Source of the DNA: Bryobacterales bacterium
GTDB lineage: Bacteria > Acidobacteriota > Terriglobia > Bryobacterales > Bryobacteraceae
Direction of reading: 5' to 3'
Assembly (NCBI GenBank): GCA_020851555.1
Contig: JADZCM010000038.1
Location: 1 to 64,000, forward strand
DNA length: 64,000 bases
The notes under the pieces were generated by a model. The model ran no database searches and was not told where the DNA came from. It saw nothing but the letters and a program-made list of their open reading frames with translations. The translations under genes were made by a program, and so were the position numbers. Shown piece by piece: positions 33,698 through 40,553 of the stretch; positions within the stretch are counted from its first letter, which is position 1, and each line of letters starts with the position of its first letter.

Positions 33698-34636
33698 ATG
33701 CCGCGAACAAGACGATGGGTTGGGGCGCTGGCCGTCCTCGCCGCCGTGACGCTCATCGCACAGGCAGCACTGACGAATGATGACCTCATAAAGCTGGCCA
33801 AGTCCGGGTTGAGCGAGGAGTTCATTCTGAACCTGATCGAGAAGCAGCCGGTCAACCTGTACACCGATGCGGGCCGGCTGGCGGACCTGAAGGCGGGCGG
33901 CGTGTCGGAGCGCGTGATTTCAGCCGCGGTAAAGAGGAGCCCGCCGCAGGAGCCGCTCACGACGGACGGGCTGCTGAAGCTGGCGGGCGCCGGATTCTCC
34001 GAGCAGTTTCTGATCGGCATGCTGGAGGGGCGCCCTGTAGCGGTCGCCACCGACGCGGACAATATTGTCCGCTTGAAACAGGCGGGCATCAGCGAGCGCG
34101 TGCTGGCGGCCCTCGTAGCCAAAGGTTCGGGCAAGGAGGTCCCGGCCGGCACGGTGATCTATGTCAGGATGATTGACGCCATCGATTCGGACAAGAACGC
34201 CGCCGGCGAAACCTTCAGGGCCAGCCTGGACGAGCCGCTCACTGTGGACGGCGAGGAGATCGCGCCCAAGGGCGCGGACGCCGTGGTGAGGCTGGCGGCC
34301 GCCCAGGAGTCCGGCAAGCTGACGGGAAAGACCGAGCTCACCATCGAACTGGTTTCCGTTACGGTGGGCGGCAAGCCGGTCGCCTTCCGCACGTCGGCCG
34401 TCTCGCAGGAGAGCGACTCGCAAGGCGTCCGGACCGCCAAGACCGCCGCCGCGGTCGGGGCGGTCGGCGCAATCATCGGAGCGATCGCGGGCGGCGGCAG
34501 GGGCGCGGCCATCGGCGCGGGCGCGGGCGCGGCGGCGGGCGCGGGCTCGCAGGTCTTCCTCGGAGGGCAAAGGGTCCGGATCCCCTCGGAGGTCGTTCTC
34601 GGATTCACCACGCAGGCGGCGGTGAAGACGCCGTGA
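33698..34636 (+). CDS. Exported protein with two copies of a helical repeat and a glycine-zipper-like segment
   Basis: 312-aa protein with a signal peptide (VLAAVTLIAQA). Two about 50-residue repeats follow: NDDLIKLAKSGLSEEFILNL...GGVSERVISAAV and TDGLLKLAGAGFSEQFLIGM...AGISERVLAALV. A beta-rich domain follows, with VYVRMIDAIDSDKNAAGETF-like sequence about holding solutes or inhibitors. Near the C-terminus a Gly/Ala-rich segment (AIIGAIAGGGRGAAIGAGAG) resembles the glycine-zipper motif of membrane-associated proteins. Function unknown. It overlaps the next gene start by 4 bp. Confidence 0.65.
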   Translation: MPRTRRWVGALAVLAAVTLIAQAALTNDDLIKLAKSGLSEEFILNLIEKQPVNLYTDAGRLADLKAGGVSERVISAAVKRSPPQEPLTTDGLLKLAGAGFSEQFLIGMLEGRPVAVATDADNIVRLKQAGISERVLAALVAKGSGKEVPAGTVIYVRMIDAIDSDKNAAGETFRASLDEPLTVDGEEIAPKGADAVVRLAAAQESGKLTGKTELTIELVSVTVGGKPVAFRTSAVSQESDSQGVRTAKTAAAVGAVGAIIGAIAGGGRGAAIGAGAGAAAGAGSQVFLGGQRVRIPSEVVLGFTTQAAVKTP

Positions 34637-35634
34637 TGCGGCTTCCGGGCGGCCTTCTTATCCTGGGAGTCCACCTGCTGGCGGGCCTCTTGTTCGCGCA
34701 GCCGGTGGCGACGTTGAACGGCGAGCCGATCTATGAAAAGGACCTGGCCGCCGCCTCCGAAGGCCAGATGCGCCAGTTGCGCAGGCAGGAGTACGAGATC
34801 AAGCTCGGCGCGCTGGAGGCTGTGATCAACCAGAGGCTGGTGGAGACCGAGGCCAGGGCTCGCAAAACGGACGTGGAAAAGCTCATGGCGGAGGAGGTGG
34901 ACGCCAAAGCCCCGCCTCCTACGGACGAGGAAGTCCAGGCCTACTACCAGAGCCAGAAGGAGCGGATCAACCGTCCGCTGGAGGCGGTGGAGGCGCAACT
35001 GCGAAAGGGGCTGTGGCAGGTGAAGCTCCAGGGCGCCAGGGAGCAGTTTTACAGGCGCCTGCGGGACAAGGCCAAGATCTCGATTTGGCTCCAACCCCCA
35101 AAGGTCGAAGTGGCGGTGGACCCATCCCGTATCCGCGGGGACGCCGGCGCGCCGGTAACCATCGTGGAGTTCTCCGACTTCCAGTGCCCTTTCTGCCAGA
35201 GGGTTCAGCCGGCGCTGTTGGAACTGCTTTCGAAGTATCGCGGCAAGGTTCGCCTGGCCTATCGCGACTTTCCGCTGGCCGAGATCCACTCCCGCGCGCA
35301 CAAGGCCGCGGAGGCCTCGCGCTGCGCCGGCGACCAGGGGGCCTTCTGGACCTACCACGACCGGTTGTACGCGGACATCTCCAAGCTGGGCGACGACGAC
35401 CTGAAGGCGCACGCGCGGGCGCTGAAGCTGGATGAGGCCAGGTTCTCGGGGTGCCTGGATTCCGGCCGCTACACCGCCGCCGTGGACGAAGACCAGCGGC
35501 TCGGCGTCAGCGCGGGTGTGAACGGCACACCGGCGTTCCTGGTGAACGGGGTGATGCTGGAGGGCGCGCAGCCCATCGCGGCCTTCGAGAGCCTCATCGA
35601 GGCGGAGTTGGCGGCCGGCACGTCCGCGCAGTAA
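34633..35634 (+). CDS. SurA-N-like / DsbA-like thioredoxin fusion protein
   Basis: 333-aa exported protein. After a signal peptide (LLAGLLFAQ), residues about 25-140 resemble the N-terminal chaperone part of SurA-type peptidyl-prolyl isomerases (ATLNGEPIYEKDL..., LEAVINQRLVETEARA). The remainder is a DsbA/DsbG-type thioredoxin fold with active-site CPFC in FSDFQCPFCQRVQP, the helix insert and the cis-proline loop GTPAFLVNG. It probably acts as a periplasmic thiol oxidase/isomerase with a built-in substrate-holding module. The start is GTG 34633 or ATG 34636. Confidence 0.8.
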   Translation: MMRLPGGLLILGVHLLAGLLFAQPVATLNGEPIYEKDLAAASEGQMRQLRRQEYEIKLGALEAVINQRLVETEARARKTDVEKLMAEEVDAKAPPPTDEEVQAYYQSQKERINRPLEAVEAQLRKGLWQVKLQGAREQFYRRLRDKAKISIWLQPPKVEVAVDPSRIRGDAGAPVTIVEFSDFQCPFCQRVQPALLELLSKYRGKVRLAYRDFPLAEIHSRAHKAAEASRCAGDQGAFWTYHDRLYADISKLGDDDLKAHARALKLDEARFSGCLDSGRYTAAVDEDQRLGVSAGVNGTPAFLVNGVMLEGAQPIAAFESLIEAELAAGTSAQ

Positions 35635-35708
35635 GGGCGGGCCGGCGCCCGGCCCCCGCGCGAGACCCGCGGTGCGAGAATGGTGGGTCCCGGCAAGGAG
35701 ACCCGATC

Positions 35709-36872
35709 ATGCCGTCGAATGCCGCTGCGCTCCGGTTCACGCACCTGCTGGTCAGGAACTGGCGCAATTTCCTCCGGGTGGATCTCGACCTGGGAGACAG
35801 GGTGTACCTGGCCGGGCCGAGCGGCTCGGGCAAGACCAACCTGCTCGACGTGTTCCGTTTCCTGGCGGAACTGGTTTCTCCCGCCGGTGGCTTTCAGGAG
35901 GCCGTGCGCAGCCGCGGCGGCGTACGGCGGCTGCGCTGCCTGTCCGCCCGGCAGGAATCCAACCTCTGGCTGGTGGTTCACGCGGGCGACGAAGGCAATC
36001 CTTCCGCCTGGGAATACGAGTTGCAGTTCAACCAGGAGGAGCACAGGCTGCCGGCCGTGAGGCGTGAGCGGCTGAGCTGGCAGGGCGAGGATCTGGTCGA
36101 CCGGCCCGACCGGCACGACAAGGAGGATGCCGGACGGTTGGCGCAAACGGCCCTGGAGCAGGGAGTCCGGCGGAAGGAACTGCGTGAGTTCGCCGCCTTG
36201 CTGGGCAGTGTCCGCTACTTCCATCCGGCAGCGGCCCTGTTACGGGACGCGGACCGCCCGCCGGGAACGCTTTTCGAGCCTTTCGGGGCGGGCTTCCTCG
36301 GCCGTGTCATGGCCACCGCCGAGAAGCCGCGCAAGGCCAGGCTCCGGTACGTGCTGGAAGCTCTGGGGGGCGCCTTTCCCCAGCTTCGGGAGCTTCAGGC
36401 TCACCGGGACGCGCAAGGGCGGCCGCATCTTCGGGCGTTGCACCAGCACTGGAGGCCTCACGGCGCATGGCTGGGCGAGCAGCAGTTGCCGGACGGGGCG
36501 CTGCGGCTGATCGCCCTGCTCTGGGCTGCGCTGGACGGCGACGGTCCCCTGCTTCTGGAGGAGCCTGAACTCTCGGTTCACCCGCATGCCGCGCGCATGG
36601 TCCCGCGCATGCTGGCGCGGCTGGGCCAGCGCTGCTCCCGGCAGGTGATCTTCACCACTCACTCCCCGGACGTGCTGTGCGGAGAGGAGGTATCGACCTC
36701 GGAGATCGCGCTGCTATGCCCGTCGGAGGAAGGCACTCTGGTGCGGGCTGCGCTCGACCTGAAGGAGGCCGTGGATCTGCTCGACAGCGGCGCTCTGACG
36801 GCTGAGTCCGGCGCTGCGGGAGAGGCTCCGGCGCCCGAGAGGCAACTGGGGTTGTTCGGCGGACCGCGGTGA
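35709..36872 (+). CDS. AAA-family ATPase (AAA_21/RecF-like), function unknown
   Basis: 387-aa soluble ATPase with an SMC/RecF-like head. It starts FTHLLVRNWRNFLRVDLDLG, has Walker A GPSGSGKTNL, and the signature-Walker B region QLPDGALRLIALLWAAL...PLLLEEPELSVHP, followed by IFTTHSPDVL. The NWRNF start and EEPELSVHP are typical of stand-alone AAA_21 ATPases; some of these act with nucleases in defence or DNA repair. No partner nuclease gene is adjacent, so no function is assigned. Confidence 0.75.
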   Translation: MPSNAAALRFTHLLVRNWRNFLRVDLDLGDRVYLAGPSGSGKTNLLDVFRFLAELVSPAGGFQEAVRSRGGVRRLRCLSARQESNLWLVVHAGDEGNPSAWEYELQFNQEEHRLPAVRRERLSWQGEDLVDRPDRHDKEDAGRLAQTALEQGVRRKELREFAALLGSVRYFHPAAALLRDADRPPGTLFEPFGAGFLGRVMATAEKPRKARLRYVLEALGGAFPQLRELQAHRDAQGRPHLRALHQHWRPHGAWLGEQQLPDGALRLIALLWAALDGDGPLLLEEPELSVHPHAARMVPRMLARLGQRCSRQVIFTTHSPDVLCGEEVSTSEIALLCPSEEGTLVRAALDLKEAVDLLDSGALTAESGAAGEAPAPERQLGLFGGPR

Positions 36873-36911
36873 GGGTCCGGCGCCGTGCGTCCGTGACGCA
36901 GGGATCCAGCC

Positions 36912-36939
36912 TAAAGAAATCCGCCCGGCAGGCCGATAC
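36912..36939 (+). promoter_or_regulatory. Sigma-28 (FliA)-type promoter upstream of fliM
   Basis: TAAAG at 36912-36916 and GCCGATAC at 36932-36939 match the flagellar sigma-28 consensus (TAAA-N15-GCCGATAA) with one extra base in the spacer. It is 21 bp upstream of the fliM ATG. Confidence 0.55.
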
Positions 36940-36959
36940 ACTCAGGCTGGGGCTCGGCC

Positions 36960-37919
36960 ATGGACCCGGAACTCTCCCAACAAGAGATCGACTCGCTGTT
37001 CCGCGGGGCGCAGCCGCATCCGGATGAAACCGCGGAGCAGCCCAAGGCGCTGCCCTTCGATTTCAGCCGCCTGGACCGCATCCCTAAGTCGCAACTGCGC
37101 GCCATCCGGCTGGTACAGGACAACTTCGTGCGCAGTCTGGCGTCCAGCCTGTCGGCCTATCTCCGCACGTCTCTCTCGGTCACTCTGGTGAGCGTGGAGC
37201 AACTCTCCTACGCCGAATTCCTGGACGGGCTGGCATCGCCCACGTGCCTGGCGCGACTGGGCCTGAGCCCGTTCGAAGGCAACGCGGTGCTGGAACTGAA
37301 CCCGAACCTCACGTTTCCGGTCCTCGAGTCCCTGCTGGGTGGCAAGAACCGGACCTCCGGGGCGTTGAGCCGGGAAATCACCGAGATCGAGCGCAACCTG
37401 CTGGAAGGGTTGCTTTCGATCATCCTCAAGGATCTCAGGGATTCCTGGGCCGCTATCACGGCGATCAACTTCGTGGTCGAATCCGTGGAGACCGAACCGC
37501 AACTCCTGCACGTGTTGAACCCCGGCGAGGCGTTCGTCGCCACCGGCATTGAGATCCGGACCGGAGGCGTCATCGGCATGATGAACCTGGCCATCCCATC
37601 GCTCATCATCAAGCAGATGCGCGGCAAGTTCGATCAGCCGGGCGGCCGCCGGAGCCGTTCCAGCGACGCCGATCAGGCCCGCGTGCTGAACCTCGTGCGA
37701 AACGGGCGGCTGGGACTGGAAGTACGGCTCCGCGGCCCCCGGCTGCCGTTAAGCGACGTCGTAGCGCTGGAGCCCGGGGATCTGATCCCGCTGGACTTCC
37801 CTTTGGCGCGTCCGCTGGATTGCCTGGTCAACGGGAGCCTGAAGTTCCGGGGGCAGGTGGTCAGCGCCGGCCACAAGCGGGCTTTCCTGGTCGAAGAGAC
37901 GGGGTGCCGCGCGGATTAG
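36960..37919 (+). CDS. fliM: Flagellar motor switch protein FliM
   Basis: 319-aa switch protein. The N-terminal LSQQEIDSLF is the CheY-P binding motif. The middle domain (PKSQLRAIRLVQDNFVRSLASSLSAYLRTSL, then GG-containing GIEIRTGGVIGMMNLAIPSLII) contacts FliG, and the C-terminal SpoA domain pairs with FliN. FliM sits in the C ring and reverses rotation on CheY-P binding. fliN is not adjacent. It begins the flagellar region of the window. Confidence 0.95.
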   Translation: MDPELSQQEIDSLFRGAQPHPDETAEQPKALPFDFSRLDRIPKSQLRAIRLVQDNFVRSLASSLSAYLRTSLSVTLVSVEQLSYAEFLDGLASPTCLARLGLSPFEGNAVLELNPNLTFPVLESLLGGKNRTSGALSREITEIERNLLEGLLSIILKDLRDSWAAITAINFVVESVETEPQLLHVLNPGEAFVATGIEIRTGGVIGMMNLAIPSLIIKQMRGKFDQPGGRRSRSSDADQARVLNLVRNGRLGLEVRLRGPRLPLSDVVALEPGDLIPLDFPLARPLDCLVNGSLKFRGQVVSAGHKRAFLVEETGCRAD

Positions 37920-38212
37920 GCGGCGTGGGGCGGTTCGCCCGCGGCGGCCGGACCAGCCAGGTGGCTCAACAGATCGAGGCACGCCTCCCAGGCCAGCCCG
38001 CCGTCGTTCGCGGGCAGAGCGCGCAGCCGGCCGGTAACGGCCCGTAGCAACTCCCGGCGTTCGGTCTCCAGCGTGGAAGGGGCGGCTGCCGGGACGGCGG
38101 CGCCGGCCGGCTCCTGATCTCTCCACGGGTTGTCTTGAGAGGAGCGGCTGCGGAGCCGCTCCCGCCGGGCGGCTCTGTTCGAGGTCCGGCGGCAGTCCAT
38201 GAAGGCAGGCAT
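37916..38212 (-). CDS. Small hypothetical protein between fliM and flbD
   Basis: 98-aa frame on the opposite strand to the flagellar genes. ATG 38212 has GGAG ten bases upstream. It starts with a basic stretch (DCRRTSNRAARRERLRSRS) and ends in a helix (ETERRELLRAVTGRLRAL). It overlaps the fliM stop by 4 bp. The sequence is not clearly a shadow of another gene because the opposite strand has no gene here, but no family is recognised. Confidence 0.4.
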   Translation of the reverse strand: MPAFMDCRRTSNRAARRERLRSRSSQDNPWRDQEPAGAAVPAAAPSTLETERRELLRAVTGRLRALPANDGGLAWEACLDLLSHLAGPAAAGEPPHAA

Positions 38213-38300
38213 CTCTTTCTCCGGTTCGTGGTTTGCGGCGGGAGTTATCCCTGGCATACTCATCGGGGTGTAGCGGCCGGATTTGAGGCTTTCGAGCGCG

Positions 38301-38326
38301 GAAACAGCGCCGTGGCCCGCCGATAT
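38301..38326 (+). promoter_or_regulatory. Weak sigma-28-like promoter upstream of flbD
   Basis: GAAA at 38301-38304 and GCCGATAT at 38319-38326 (14-bp spacer) resemble the FliA consensus. It is 20 bp before the flbD ATG. The -10 element is good, the -35 element is poor. Confidence 0.35.
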
Positions 38327-38346
38327 GCATGGATGGCGGCGCTCAA

Positions 38347-38580
38347 ATGATCCGGCTTACGCGCTTGAACCATGTGCCCCTGGTGCTCAACAGCGACCTG
38401 ATCGAGCACATCGAGGTCACGCCGGATACCGTGGTCTCGCTCACCAATGGACAGAAGATCATGGTGCTGGAGACCGCGGAAGAGGTGGTGGATCGCGTGG
38501 TCGCCTTCCGCCGGCTGATCCGCGAGAGCCCGCCGGGATCGTCCCATACGGACGCCGTCCTGGAGAACGAGGAGGGGTAA
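38347..38580 (+). CDS. flbD: Flagellar protein FlbD/SwrD
   Basis: 77-aa protein with the full FlbD pattern: MIRLTRLNHVPLVLNSDLIEHIEVTPDTVVSLTNGQKIMVLET, a small beta fold preceding motAB in many flagellar clusters. In Bacillus SwrD raises motor torque. A longer start at 38329 exists, but MIRLTRL is the family start. It is 9 bp upstream of motA. Confidence 0.92.
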   Translation: MIRLTRLNHVPLVLNSDLIEHIEVTPDTVVSLTNGQKIMVLETAEEVVDRVVAFRRLIRESPPGSSHTDAVLENEEG

Positions 38581-38589
38581 CCGCCGGCC

Positions 38590-39447
38590 ATGGCCGCGAA
38601 GGCGGGGACAAAACCGAAAGGCGACGCCGTATCGAAACCTGACCTGGCGACCATCGGCGGGCTGGTGCTGGCGTTCGGGGGCATCCTGGGCGGACTGGTG
38701 CTGGAAGGCGGCAGCATCAAGGACGTCAGCCAGGTCACCGCCGCCATGATCGTAATCGGGGGAACGCTGGGGGCGGTCATGGTGACCACGCCGATGTCGG
38801 TGCTGGCCGGTGCGGCCAAGAAGCTCCCGCAGGTCTTCCTGAGCCGGGAACAGAGCGCCGAGGCGGCCATCGAGGAATTGATCGGTTATGCCACCAAGGC
38901 ACGCAAGAGCGGCATCGTCTCGCTCGAGCAGGAGGTGATGGGGATCCCCGACCCCTTCCTGCAAAAGGCGCTGAACCTGGCCATCGACGGGATGGAACTG
39001 AAGGAACTCCGCAAGATGATGGAACTCGAGATCGGCCTGGAGGAGCAGCGCGCCGAGGAGGAGGCCAAGGTCTACGAGGCGGCCGGCGGCTACTCCCCGA
39101 CCATCGGGATCATCGGCGCGGTGCTGGGGCTGATCCAGGTCATGAAGCACCTGGAGAATATCGAGGAGGTCGGCAAGGGGATTGCGGTGGCCTTCGTGGC
39201 CACCGTCTACGGCGTCGGCCTCGCCAACATCTTCTTCCTTCCGGCGGGCAACAAATTGAAGGCGCGCACCCGCCGGACCATTCTGCTCAGAGAACTGGCG
39301 CTGGAAGGGGTTGCCGGCATCGTGGAAGGACTCAACCCCAAGCTGATACGCAGCAAACTGGAGGCGTACGCGCGGGAAGAGGCGGGCAAGGCCGCCGGGC
39401 GGAAACAGGCCGGCAAGGAGCCACAGGCCGCTCCCGCCAAGAGCTGA
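38590..39447 (+). CDS. motA: Flagellar motor stator protein MotA
   Basis: 285-aa proton/sodium channel subunit with four helices (first: LATIGGLVLAFGGILGGLVLEGG). The large cytoplasmic loop contains RKSGIVSLEQEV and the torque-generating region, and helix 3-4 contains YSPTIGIIGAVLGLIQVM with the conserved proline and IAVAFVATVYGVGLANIFFLP. It lies 9 bp after flbD and 9 bp before motB. The longer N- and C-terminal tails are charged and probably disordered. Confidence 0.95.
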   Translation: MAAKAGTKPKGDAVSKPDLATIGGLVLAFGGILGGLVLEGGSIKDVSQVTAAMIVIGGTLGAVMVTTPMSVLAGAAKKLPQVFLSREQSAEAAIEELIGYATKARKSGIVSLEQEVMGIPDPFLQKALNLAIDGMELKELRKMMELEIGLEEQRAEEEAKVYEAAGGYSPTIGIIGAVLGLIQVMKHLENIEEVGKGIAVAFVATVYGVGLANIFFLPAGNKLKARTRRTILLRELALEGVAGIVEGLNPKLIRSKLEAYAREEAGKAAGRKQAGKEPQAAPAKS

Positions 39448-39456
39448 GGCCGCTGG

Positions 39457-40305
39457 ATGTCAAGAAAGAAGAAGCATGCCGAGCACGAGAATCACGAACG
39501 GTGGCTGGTGTCCTACGCGGACTTCATCACGCTGCTGTTTGCCTTCTTTGTGGTCATGTTTGCCTCCTCCAACCAGGACAAGGTGAAGGCGCAGCAGATC
39601 TCCGAATCGGTCCGCAAGGCGCTGGCGCAAGACCATGTGGCGGCCAAAGTCGCGGCCGTGCTGGGCGGAACGGTCAACGACAGGGGGCAGGGCAACGCCC
39701 AGCGCAAGGGTCCGGGCGGAGCGCAGAAAGCCGCAACGGAAGCTCCGCCGCAGTCCGCGGCGGGTGAGTTGCTGCCATCCCTGGAGTTCCTGAACAAGGA
39801 GTTGGAGCAGGAGATCAAGGCCGGACGGCTGAGGTTGTCACTGGAGCCGCGCGGACTGGTAGTGACGCTGCCACAAGCCACCTACTTCCTTTCCGGCCAG
39901 GATTCCATCGACCCGGCCACCCATCCGGTCATCGCCAAAGTAGTCCAGGTGATAAACAAGTTGCCCAACCAGGTCCGGCTGGAAGGCCATACCGATTCGG
40001 TGCCGATCCACAACGGGCGTTTCCGCAGCAACTGGGAGCTTTCGGCGGCGCGCAGCATCGCCATGATGGAACTGCTGGCCACCAGGTTCCAGGTGCCGAG
40101 AAGCAGGCTGGCCATTGCGGGCTACGCGGAGAACATCCCGGTCCAGTCCAACGACACCGAAGCGGGCCGCGCTCTGAACCGCCGCGTGGACCTGGTGATC
40201 ATCAACCGTCTCGTGCAGGCGCCGGAGCCGGATGCGGGAGAGCCACAAGCCCCTCCCGCCGAGGCCGCGCATCCAGGCGCAACTCCGGCATCCAAAGTGC
40301 ACTAG
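39457..40305 (+). CDS. motB: Flagellar motor stator protein MotB
   Basis: 282-aa stator anchor. The single helix SYADFITLLFAFFVVMFA carries the essential proton-binding aspartate, and the plug region follows. The OmpA-like peptidoglycan-binding domain has LEGHTDSVPIHNGRFRSNWELSAARS and GRALNRRVDLVI. A Gly/Ala/Pro-rich tail ends the protein. Forms the MotA-MotB complex with the upstream gene. Confidence 0.95.
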   Translation: MSRKKKHAEHENHERWLVSYADFITLLFAFFVVMFASSNQDKVKAQQISESVRKALAQDHVAAKVAAVLGGTVNDRGQGNAQRKGPGGAQKAATEAPPQSAAGELLPSLEFLNKELEQEIKAGRLRLSLEPRGLVVTLPQATYFLSGQDSIDPATHPVIAKVVQVINKLPNQVRLEGHTDSVPIHNGRFRSNWELSAARSIAMMELLATRFQVPRSRLAIAGYAENIPVQSNDTEAGRALNRRVDLVIINRLVQAPEPDAGEPQAPPAEAAHPGATPASKVH

Positions 40306-40553
40306 GAGCCGGCTGAATAAGGCAATGAGCGAGTCCGGAGACGCACTCTGTACGGACGGGAGTCTCTGGTGCGCTCTTTGGGGCGGGACTCCGGTCAGGC
40401 CCCATTAGAGCCCCGTGGCGGCTCTTTCGGCCGGCTTCCGGGAAGGAAAGCAGAGGCCGGCGGGAGCGCTGCTCCGGCTTTAGGGGAAACGGCCCAGCCG
40501 GTCAACAGCGGCAAGAACCGGACGCCCGGCGGAGATTTGGCGCAGCCTGAGCC
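40306..40553 (+). other. Structured intergenic leader before the TPR-glycosyltransferase gene
   Basis: This 248-bp gap has several nested inverted repeats: GAGTCC (40331-40336) with GGACTC (40386-40391), CGCAC (40342-40346) with GTGCG (40369-40373), GAGCC (40408-40412) with GGCTC (40420-40424), and GGAGC (40463-40467) with GCTCC (40471-40475). It may be a structured 5' leader RNA or merely the motB terminator zone. I could not match it to the c-di-GMP (GEMM) riboswitch consensus. Confidence 0.35.

Noticed and set aside
33529-34152. N-terminal extension of the MFS transporter
   Set aside because: The extension is antisense to the repeat-protein gene and has no membrane-protein character.
40306-40553. 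c-di-GMP (GEMM) riboswitch upstream of the flagellin region
   Set aside because: Neither the conserved ACGCAC-like start followed by GGCAAACC nor the GGGACGCAAAGCC segment is present.
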